Shown: piece by piece, positions 31,501 to 39,158 of the stretch
Layout: the number at the start of each line of letters is the position of its first letter
Position numbering within the stretch: position 1 is the stretch's first letter
Assembly: GCA_943704525.1 (NCBI GenBank)
Contig: CALSCQ010002478.1
Location: 1-41,779 of the forward strand
DNA from: Pigoraptor vietnamica
Lineage: Eukaryota > Opisthokonta > Filasterea
Reading direction: 5' to 3'
DNA: 41,779 nt
The notes under the pieces: generated by a model
Told to the model about the DNA's origin: nothing
Database searches by the model: none
What the model saw: the letters and a program-made list of their open reading frames with translations, nothing else
Program-made: the position numbers and the translations under genes

Positions 31501-34500
31501 GAACGAGACGCTGACGTACCTTGACGTCACTGGAAACGGCTTTGGGGATAAGGGTGCCGGTGCACTCGCCAAGGCCCTCCAGCTGAACCGCACGCTGCTC
31601 GAGCTCCACTGGGACGACAACCAGACGTCGATCGCCGGGTTCCAGGAAATTGCCTACGCCATGTCGCGGTGAGTGGACTGGTGCCTTTGTGGTGATCTGC
31701 GGCTGCATGTGGCCAGTGTATTTGGGGGGCGTGGGAGCATCGTTTCTGTGTTTGTGCAAGTTGGTGACGGCGCTTCGTCCACGCTCGCGAGCAGCAACCC
31801 GAGCATCAAGCGCATGGCGACGCCCATCCAGGACGTTGCGGCGGTACTCAAGACGCACAGCAGCCCGATGATGAAGGCGCTGATGAAGATTGAGGCCGCC
31901 CTCCAGCGCAACAACAGCTCGGCGTACAAGACGACCACGGAGGACACGAGCACAGCAGTCGGGCCCCAGATGCTCCAGGTGGGCCGCGTGGGCGGAGAGG
32001 GGAGAAGAGGACGCGCTGTTTGCGGACTATTTCGCCGTTTACTCGCCACTCGCATCAGTTTTAACGTATGAGCACGCAACTGCTCGTTACGCAGAACAAT
32101 GCGCAGGTGGAGAACATCGACCGCCTCATCATCCAGGCGCGGCAGACAATCTCGCGCATGAAGGAGCTGAACTCGCCCGATGCTGCCGGCGCCATTGAGC
32201 TTGCCGTGACGTCGCTGGCAATGGCGGAGCAGTCGCGCAAGGCGCTTGCCGACCTTCCGTTCCTCGTCGACGAGATTGCGCAGCAGCAGGCGAAGGCTAT
32301 TGGCGATGAGATGACGGCGACGTGCGGCAAACTGGAGCGCTCTCTCGACGGCGCGTTTGAGGAGGCCATCACGCGCATGTTCGCCCGGCTGCCCGGCGGC
32401 ACAGGCCAGGTCGGCGCTGGCGGGTCGCAGGACACGGCCCTCATCGATCCCAAGGCGGTGTACAATCTCACGCTGAACCTCCGCGGCGGGAAGGTGTCGC
32501 GCGCGTACCTTGAGCAACTGCTTCTCAAGAACGCCGGCAGGGACGTGTCGAATAAGGCGCGTGAGACGTGCCTCGCGGCGGGATCCGCCATTTCGAACGT
32601 GGCGTTTGAGGCGACGAAGGATTTTATCGAGCGGCAGATTGACTCTTGCAACCAGATACTCAACGCTGTGCGCGAGTCGTCGGTCACCCGGCGCCTCTCG
32701 CAGAGCCAGATGAGCGTGCCGGGGCTCGAGCGTCGTCCGAGCCTGCAGGTGGAAGAGGCCTCGACGCCGTCCCCCGTCGGCCCTCCTCGCAGCGACAAGA
32801 TTGCCGAGGTGCTCGAGCCGATCGTGGAGACACCCAAGCCGCGCGCGGAGAGCAACGCCGAGGCGGCCACTGCCGGCGCAACGCTCGCCGTGAAGGCGGA
32901 AGTGCTGCCGAAGGAGTCGCCGGCGGCAAAGAAGAAGCGCGAGGCGCGGCGGTCGATGCTCCTGATGGACGACGAGGCGCCGGCGGAAGGCAGCGAGGCT
33001 GCGGGTGAGAAGGCCGAGGACAAGCCGCGCGCGTCGGACGCGGCGGAGGTGCCTAAGGAAGCACCGAAAGAGGAAACGAAGGCGTCCCCAAAGCCCGCGC
33101 CGAAGGAGGAGCCGAAGGCCGCGCCGAAGGAAGAGCCGAAGGCCGCGCCGAAGGAAGAGCCGAAGCCCGCGCCGAAGGAAGAGCCGAAGGCCGCGCCGAA
33201 GGAAGAGCCGAAGCCCGCACCGAAGGAAGAGCCGAAGGCCGCGCCGAAGGAAGAGCCGAAGCCCGCACCGAAGGAAGAGCCGAAGGCCGCGCCGAAGGAA
33301 GAGCCGAAGCCCGCACCGAAAGAAACGCTTGCGGCAGAGCCCACGAAGGAGCGCGCGACGAGCACGAGCGAGACGAAGGAGCGTGCCAGCAGCGAGGTGA
33401 AGGCGTTCAAGCAGGAGCGTGTCGAGGCGGAGGTGGATCTGAACGCGATCAGCGGCACTGGAACGCTCTCGGCGGCGACGAAGGAACGCCCGAAGGGCAC
33501 GAACCGGCGCCCGCCCACGCGCCGTCCGCGTCCGACGCAGGTGGACGACGAAGACGACGGAGAGGATGCGCCTGCGCCATCAGCGGCTGCGCACGCGGCT
33601 GTCGCGAGTGCGCCTGCGGCTGCTGCGGCGACGGCGGCGGCTACGACTGCGGCTGCGGCTGCCGCGGACGATGCGGACAAGAAGAAGGGCGGGCTGTTTG
33701 GCGGGAAGAAGGAGGACGACAAGAAGGACAAGGAGAAGGAGGAGAAGGAGCGGAAGGAGCGCGAGAAGAAGGAGGAGAAGGAGCGGAAGGAGCGTGAAGA
33801 GAAGGAGCGCAAGGAAAGGGAGAAGAAGGAGAAGGAGGAGAGGGAGAAGAAGGAGAAGGAGGAGAAGGAGCGGAAGAAGAAGGAGGAGGAGGAGCGAAAG
33901 GAGAGGGAAAAGCGCGAGAAGAAGGAGAAGGAGGAGCGCGAGAAGAGGGAGAAGGAGGCCGCAAAGAAGAAGTCGGACCCGGCCGCCGTCGCCGCGCCAG
34001 CGCCCGCCCCTGCCCCGGCAGCCGCCCCTGCGCCCGCGCCAGCTGCTGCACAGCCAGCCCCTGCCGCCGCCGCCGCCGCCGCCGCACCGGCGCCCGAAGA
34101 GAAGAAGGTTGAGGAGAAGAAGGAAGAGCCGAAGAAGGAGGAAGAGAAGGAGGAAGCCGCGCCGGCCAAGCCCGAGGGCGAGGAACCCGCCGCCGACGCG
34201 CCCCCTGCGGAAGAGGCGCCGAAGCTGATCAAGCCGAAGCCGATTATGGGCTTTGGGATGATGGGGGGCATGGGCAAGTCGATTGCCGAGATGGCCGCCG
34301 CGAAGAAGCTCCAGAAGCAGCAGTCGAACGCGGAGATTGACCCCTCGGTCGCCAACGCCGCCGCCGCAGCGGAGGAGGCCGCGTCCCCCACGACGCCCAA
34401 GAAGATACCGGTCGTGCTGCCGAAGCCCAAGCCCCGTGCGTCGGAGGACGCCGTGTCGACGCCCGGCGCGGACGAGGGCGCGGGTGGTGCCGCTGCGGAG

Positions 34501-35046
34501 GAGAAGAAGCCGCCGTCGCGCCCCTCGCGACCGCTGCCGGGTGGCCCCGCCGGCGAGATGAACGCGCCGCAGCTCGAGGCGCAGAAGGCGGTCGCCGAAA
34601 TGCTGGCGGCGAAGCGGAAGAAGGCGGAGGAGGAGGCGGCCGCGAGCGCCGCCGCACCCGCAGAGGCCAGCGACGATAAGAAGGAGGACGGCGAGAACAA
34701 GCCCACGCGGCCTGCGCGTAAGGTTAGTTGTGGCGTGGCATCGTCAATTTGTAGTTTGCGTGTCAAGTGGCCTGGTGCGACAACTCACACGCCTCTCGCG
34801 CAGCTGCCGGTGCCTCTGCCGAAGAAGGATGACGTACCCGTCCCCGCGCCCGAGGAGAGCGGGAATCAGTCGCCGCAACCCGCTGCGGTACCCAAGCGCC
34901 CTCCGCGGAAGGACCTTCCCCAGGTGCGCTGCTGCTTTGTACTACACATTTCCCTTGTGCCCGTTGCAGTGGGTGCCGTGGCTGACCCCAAATCTCGTTT
35001 GCCCATTGAGCAGCCCAAGCAGCTGAACGATGATGACGCGCTGTAA
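28539..35046 (+). CDS. CARMIL: CARMIL, capping-protein regulator with LRR domain
   Basis: Eighteen exons give 1608 aa in unbroken phase: 28539-28578, 28668-28756, 28834-28884, 28965-29024, 29170-29324, 29476-29676, 29756-29894, 30021-30141, 30236-30436, 30535-30713, 30807-30965, 31053-31151, 31219-31312, 31395-31668, 31795-31978, 32095-34722, 34804-34923, 35014-35046. A CARMIL-type PH domain (to about 130) leads to a linker with CDLIGVPVNHEIVWDIDNIY and the leucine-rich array (about 195-680), then the helical dimerisation region. The capping-protein interaction motif is at 1140-1156 (LSAATKERPKGTNRRPP). Next are PKEEPKAA repeats, a Lys/Glu-rich helix, Pro/Ala tracts, two WH2-like segments and an SH3-ligand-like PKRPPRKDLP. 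CARMIL uncaps or restrains capping protein at actin barbed ends near membranes. The exon 16 start could be 32107 instead. Confidence 0.93.
33100..33315 (+). repeat. nine 24-base tandem repeats inside CARMIL
   Basis: Nine units encode PKEEPKAA or PKEEPKPA (residues 1018-1089). From the third unit the PA and AA forms alternate, giving a 48-base higher-order period. Unit-to-unit DNA identity is very high, which suggests recent expansion. Confidence 0.93.
33706..33972 (+). repeat. purine-rich tract encoding a Lys/Glu/Arg helix
   Basis: Almost all bases on this strand are purines, with AAG, GAG and GAA codons. The peptide (KEKEEKERKEREKKEEKERK type) has the i to i+4 charge pattern of single alpha-helices. 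It is part of CARMIL exon 16. Confidence 0.85.
33979..34098 (+). repeat. Pro/Ala low-complexity segment in CARMIL
   Basis: GCC/CCG-rich sequence coding for AAPAPAPAPAAAPAP and an alanine run. It follows the charged helix directly and probably forms a flexible, profilin- or SH3-binding stretch. Confidence 0.7.
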
Positions 35047-35142
35047 GGCTGTCGACGTGTCGCAAGGGCGTCCCGTCGGTTTCAGTTCCATCAAAGCATT
35101 TTGGCTTTAGTAGTGTTTTCGTTTATTTGCGTTGGCGTCGTC

Positions 35143-36712
35143 TCATCGTTGCTTGTCGTTGAAGCCACTCACATTGCGCAACTGCATAAAATAGCACATT
35201 AGGTCACTGTGGACGATAGGAACGGGGATTGTCGACCGAAGTGGCGGAAGGCCAAACTAAAAGCACGGACATAAACAGCTTAAGCAGCAGAAACTCACCG
35301 TCGTCAACAGCGCCGACGCACCATACACTGCCATGGTCGCACCACGGAACAACTGCATTGCAACGCGCGTGAGGGTTAGCTTTCACCTACACGACAAACT
35401 CTGCGCGCGAGTAGTGGACGCACCTCTTCCTTCACAACTGCGACGGCGCGCGCGTCGTCCAACCGAGAGCGCAGGAATCGCCACGTGTCTTGGTATTCCG
35501 GAGAAGTGTCTTGCACCATCACAAGCTCTGAGAAAGGGAGAAAACGAATAAGCAGAGTGCGCATGAAACGGTTTGGCAGAAGGGCACTTCGCATGGCTTC
35601 TTACCCGTCGCATTATAAATGGCCGCCAACGCAGCGCGCTTCGTGTACCACGAGAACTGCGGAACAGCGCGGACGTGCACAACCACTTAGCCCATGAATG
35701 CCACAAACAAACGAATCGACGCCAGCACTTACGTCGGTCGCCCGGTCGCCGGCGTGGAACCACACGTCGTCCACGAGGCGCATGAGGTGCTGCGCCGAGT
35801 GCGCAAAGTGGGCGGGGTGTGCCATCAATGCCATTGCCTGCGGCCACTGGCGCACATAGGGAAGCTGCATCGACAGCCGCAGCCGCAGCGCCTCGTGCAG
35901 GCGCTCGTGCGTGTCATCGCTGCGAGTGGAGAAACACAGGAGGTCAACGTCACTCTTCACCGACTTGCAGCGTATGTTTAAGTGCGTTATAGCAAAGAAT
36001 ATGACCGCAGCGACGCTCCACGCGCGCGCACTGCGTGAACGCTGGTTAGCCCAGTCCCGGATAGGTCCACGCGGTGATACGCTAAAGCCGAACAGCAGCA
36101 CGTCACGGCAACATCAAGTCCCAACAGCAAGCACACCTCCCAAAGCCGACTTCGCGCATGTGCGTCACAAGCCGCACGTTGGACGATACTACAAAGTGAT
36201 CGACCAAGTCGATGGGACCGCGGAAGAGGATGCCGTGCGACACGCGCCCAAGGCCCATTCGCACGGCCGCTGTCGTGGCAAGGCGAGTGTCAGCACTTCA
36301 CTACGATGCGCACTGCGAGAGCGAATCGTCAGAAGCACGCCTCACCTTCTGTGATGGCGTCGCTGCTCCAGCCATAGTGTGGCACAAGCTCAAGTGCCGT
36401 GTCAAGCAGTTGCAGGCGGATCGCCGTCTCCCTGCGAACGGCCGCGTGAACCTCTCCAATAGACTCACATCCGACACACTAACTGCACGCAAACATGCAC
36501 TCTCCCAGGCGCGTAAAAGACACACGCACAGTTCGAGCAAGTCGTGTGCTTGCGACTCACTCGTTGGACAGTGGCTGACGGTGCACGCCCTCCCCGCACA
36601 GCTCGGATAGGGGCGACGTCCCCAGTCCACGGACTGAGACATGAGGAGACACTCGCGCGGCGCACCATGCACGAGGCAGAAGGCGCGCTTGCGAGCGCAA
36701 AAGTGCCGCCAT
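35143..36712 (-). CDS. COQ9: COQ9, ubiquinone biosynthesis lipid-binding protein
   Basis: Eight exons, 36712-36561, 36431-36346, 36269-36137, 35919-35733, 35656-35605, 35527-35424, 35352-35299 and 35181-35143, give 268 aa with matching phases. The first 40 residues (MAALLRSQARLLPRAWCAAR...) are Arg-rich without acidic residues early on, a mitochondrial presequence. The body aligns with human COQ9: LDTALELVPHYGWSSDAI, then LRLRLSMQLPYVRQWPQA, MRLVDDVWFHAGDRATD, FSWYTKRAALAAIYNATE, LVMVQDTSPEYQDTWRFL, and the ending LRNVSGFNDKQR. COQ9 presents aromatic ubiquinone precursors to COQ7 at the mitochondrial inner membrane (family knowledge). It converges on CARMIL with 96 bases between stops and diverges from SELENOF over 223 bases. 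Confidence 0.93.
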
Positions 36713-36935
36713 GGCTTGTGCAGGAGGCGAGGACAAGGTCAGCGTCTGACGACCAACAGCTGTTTCATTCACACTTTCGGCCCATTGGGGTAACAGCGGC
36801 GTAAAATTTATCTGACGGTCGGAAATTGTGGGTTGCCCACACGGCAATGACTGTTTGAAAAACAAGTTCGCCACCCTGCACTTTACTCCTTTTCCCATCC
36901 GCCGCGTCACCCTTGTGCCGACGGCGTGTGAGAGA
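36713..36935. promoter_or_regulatory. divergent promoter of COQ9 and SELENOF
   Basis: A 223-base gap between outward-facing starts. An inverted CCAAT box (ATTGG) lies at about 36783-36787. Nothing else stands out. Confidence 0.4.
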
Positions 36936-37797
36936 ATGGGTCGCTCGCAGGGCTTCCTGGCCGTGTGGGCGGTCGCGCTGGTGGCGGCGGCGGTGGCGCC
37001 GGTCGCCGTTGACGCGCACGTGACGACGCAGCACCTCGACGCACGCAGCTGCCACGCTCTCGGGTTCGACGAGCACCTTCTCTGCTCGAGCTGCGACAAG
37101 ATGAAAGGCCTCGGGCTGCCGGAGAGCGCGGAGGCCGACTGCCGCGCGTGCTGCTTTGAGGACCGCGAGGAGGATGGGCCCAAGAACAAGTTTGCAAAGG
37201 CGCGCCTCGAAGTGTGCTCCTGAAAATTGGGGTCCTTCCGCGACCTCGCCGGTGGGTGCGCCTTTGTGGCGGTTGAAGGAGCGCGCGCTGGTGTGTCTGC
37301 CATTCATAATGGATGCTGCAAGCGTGTGTCGCGCGTGTGCGTTTGTTTTTTGCCAAACGGTCGTTTGCTGCTGCAGATTTCGTGCGAGGGCCGGAAGCGA
37401 CCCAGTTCCGTAACCTTGAGATCGCGGTATGTTGCGCGCACGCCGACCTTGTTTCCCACCGTTTTGAGCCCTCCCTTTGCTTATTGTCCCTTTACGCAAG
37501 TGTTGATGACGGCAAAATCCCCTACTGCCCCCAGTACAAGGGTGGCGCCATGCCGACCCTGCACCTTCTCGACGCCATGGGCAACGTCGCCGAGTCCGTT
37601 CGGTGGGTCAGCGGAAGGGAGTGCTCTAAGGGCGCTGCGGGTGTCGACGCAGGCGGCTCTGTTTCAGGTCGAATCTTGAACTGTACTACTGACGAGGCCG
37701 TGTCATACTTGCTCACGTGACCCCTCTTTGTCGCAGGATTGAGACGTGGTCCCAGAGCTCCATCAAGGAGTTTCTGCGCGAGAAGGTCGCCGAATAG
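36936..37797 (+). CDS. SELENOF: SELENOF (Sep15) selenoprotein, TGA read as selenocysteine
   Basis: Four exons, 36936-37251, 37377-37426, 37535-37602 and 37737-37797, give 164 codons; human SELENOF has 165 residues. Residues 1-27 are a signal peptide ending in VAVDA. A Cys-rich UGGT-binding region follows, with CHALGF, LLCSSC and DCRACC. Codon 96 is TGA (37221-37223) in LEVCS-U-KLG, matching human LEVCG-U-KLG where Sec is also residue 96. Behind the TGA, coding continues as SFRDLA/DFVRG, FRNLEIA/YKGGAMPTLHLLDAMGNVAE and IETWSQSSIKEFLREKVAE, so the TGA is not a stop. The protein is an ER thioredoxin-like oxidoreductase thought to aid glycoprotein folding quality control. The redox motif is C-S-U rather than C-G-U. 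Recoding is supported by the SECIS at 38028-38072. Confidence 0.93.
37221..37223 (+). other. SELENOF: selenocysteine codon (UGA)
   Basis: The in-frame TGA is followed by conserved SELENOF sequence in the same frame through the exon 1 donor and beyond. A gene finder with the standard code would truncate the protein here at 95 residues. Confidence 0.92.
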
Positions 37798-37861
37798 ACT
37801 GACTCTCGACTGAGGCGCTTGGCTTGCTCTCGCATCTGAACTGCATGCTAGCGCCGCACCA

Positions 37862-37882
37862 CCCCTGCGTCAAACGCAGGGG
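37862..37882 (+). other. perfect 9-bp hairpin in SELENOF 3'UTR
   Basis: CCCCTGCGT, loop CAA, then ACGCAGGGG. It lacks the 5' UGA of a SECIS quartet. Its function is unknown; it might aid 3' end formation or RNA stability. Confidence 0.6.
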
Positions 37883-38027
37883 AGAAATTGTCGGATGTCG
37901 TCACGGCGAAAGGCCGCGGGTTGAACGGCGGCGATGCTTGCGCGCTCTCCCGTGTCGGGCGTGCGATTCTCAGGCGGCGTCTGCGGGAGGGGTGCAGTGG
38001 CTTCGCGGCCGCCGTACCCTCCCATTG

Positions 38028-38072
38028 TGACCGCGCTGTGCGAAACCCCTCAGACGGGCGCGCAGTGCGTGA
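38028..38072 (+). promoter_or_regulatory. SECIS element (form 2)
   Basis: A 5' GUGA core (UGA at 38028-38030) and 3' UGA (38070-38072) flank an 11-bp helix, 38032-38042 (CGCGCTGTGCG) with 38059-38069 (CGCGCAGTGCG), all pairs Watson-Crick or GU. The loop starts with AAA (38043-38045), 12 bases after the UGA, as SECIS elements require. CCC/GGG within the loop can form the extra mini-stem of form 2. It lies 230 bases after the SELENOF stop on the same strand. Confidence 0.87.
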
Positions 38073-38247
38073 GATTGCAGAGTGCTGCGGGGAAAAACGA
38101 CGCTTTGGCGCGGCTGCGCGTGCTCGCAGTTGCTTCCAAGTAAATTTCTGCGTGCCTCCCTTCGTGAAGACTGGTGCAGCATCGGAGTGCTTGCGCGCCC
38201 CGGCCTATAGCTCCTCCACGCGCCAAGAGAACAAGCACATGCCCCGT

Positions 38248-38817
38248 TCATTGTTGCGGCCCCTCGAAACGTTGCAGTCGCAACCGTCGCACTTCTTCTG
38301 GGTCCGGTCTGAGCCGCTCGCGCTCAAGGCGCTCTCGCTCGGCGTTTGCTTCGGCCTTTCTCCGCTGCTCCGCCTTCTTCGTGTCGATAGCTGCCTGCTC
38401 GGCCCGCTTTTCCTCGGCGCGTCGTTCATCCTCCTCCATGCGCCGCCGAATGGGTGCGCTGCGGATATCCTCCGCTTGTCGCGCCCTGGCCTGCTCAGTC
38501 CCTTGCGCGCCGCCCAGAGTGCTAGATCCGCCAACGTACGACGGACCGGACGACCGCTTCGCAGCCCTATACTGCTCGTGCGCCCGACTTTCCGCGGTTG
38601 CCTTCTGTAGCATCTGGGATCTTTTTTGGGGGTTCGGCGCAATCATCGTGAAGCCGGCATGGGTAACGGGCCCCGCCGGTTGCCGATTCGACGACGGTTG
38701 TGGCGCGACACTCGCATCCTCGCGCATTGCGTCAGTGCCGTCGTCGCGAACGGCCGTGTTGTCCCGCGGTCGCTGCACACGCTGGCGAGCAGGACGCACC
38801 GTAAAACTTCGCGACAT
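38248..38817 (-). CDS. EPSTI1-like coiled-coil protein
   Basis: A single exon of 189 aa. After an Arg-rich disordered start, residues about 57-105 read FTMIAPNPQKRSQ...ESRAHEQYRAAKR...GGSSTLGG. This resembles the conserved part of human EPSTI1 as I recall it (YTLIAPNINRRNE...EKWKEQNRA...RRLGGSQSE). Residues 108-175 are a Lys/Arg/Glu-rich coiled coil, and the end RRLRLQRFEG recalls DRLQG of EPSTI1. EPSTI1 is an animal protein tied to interferon response and epithelial-stromal contact; its ancestral role is unknown. The match is from memory over a short block, so a generic coiled-coil protein remains possible. It converges on SELENOF and diverges from ACSBG. Confidence 0.55.
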   Translation of the reverse strand: MSRSFTVRPARQRVQRPRDNTAVRDDGTDAMREDASVAPQPSSNRQPAGPVTHAGFTMIAPNPQKRSQMLQKATAESRAHEQYRAAKRSSGPSYVGGSSTLGGAQGTEQARARQAEDIRSAPIRRRMEEDERRAEEKRAEQAAIDTKKAEQRRKAEANAERERLERERLRPDPEEVRRLRLQRFEGPQQ

Positions 38818-39158
38818 GGCTACGCAGTGGCGCTTAAGTGTGTTGTCTCACGTTAACCTCCGTGTGTGTCGTCGGCTAACCGATTTTTTGATTGAGAGGT
38901 AACGGTCTCTATCTTCGTCACACGTGCGTCATTTCATGCAGTTGCAAGAGCCGAGAACTCGGCAGAAATTTGTTCCAAACTAAAAATAGCCCTTCCGAGA
39001 AAACCTACCCAACAACAGCGCATTCAAACGCGAAAAAAAGAAGCCGTTTACAATTCCTGTGCAAAACGTACGCAACACACACGTCGCCACGCACAGCAGG
39101 AGCAACGCACGTGACGGCCAGTGGTATGTGCATGCGTGCACGGGTTTAATTGGTAGCC
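38818..39158. promoter_or_regulatory. divergent promoter of EPSTI1-like and ACSBG genes
   Basis: A 341-base, AT-richer gap. It contains CCGAGAACTCGGCA at 38951-38964, identical to the palindrome at 11692-11705 in the OSCA/TPR promoter. No gene is visible. Confidence 0.45.

Larger units (their letters stand above)
37798..38247. other. convergent gap between SELENOF and the EPSTI1-like gene
   Basis: These 450 bases are mainly the SELENOF 3'UTR. They hold a perfect hairpin (37862-37882) and the SECIS (38028-38072). No further gene is visible. Confidence 0.6.

Noticed and set aside
32061-34766. A 901-codon open frame on the minus strand opposite CARMIL exon 16
   Set aside because: It is a Ser/Phe/Ala low-complexity shadow of the Lys/Glu- and Pro/Ala-rich CARMIL sequence on the other strand.
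35383-35847. Single open frame of 154 codons on the minus strand within COQ9
   Set aside because: It runs in the wrong frame across COQ9 introns 4 and 5, whereas the spliced frames match COQ9 closely.
37427-37500. Alternative SELENOF exon 3 starts after TTTTGAG (37468) or GCAAG (37500)
   Set aside because: The first adds a hydrophobic stretch foreign to the family, the second breaks the phase. The acceptor CCCCCAG at 37534 gives a gap-free match to human SELENOF.
37862-37882. Perfect hairpin considered as the SECIS
   Set aside because: It has AGAA after the 3' arm but no UGA before the 5' arm, and the stem is too short; the element at 38028-38072 meets every rule.
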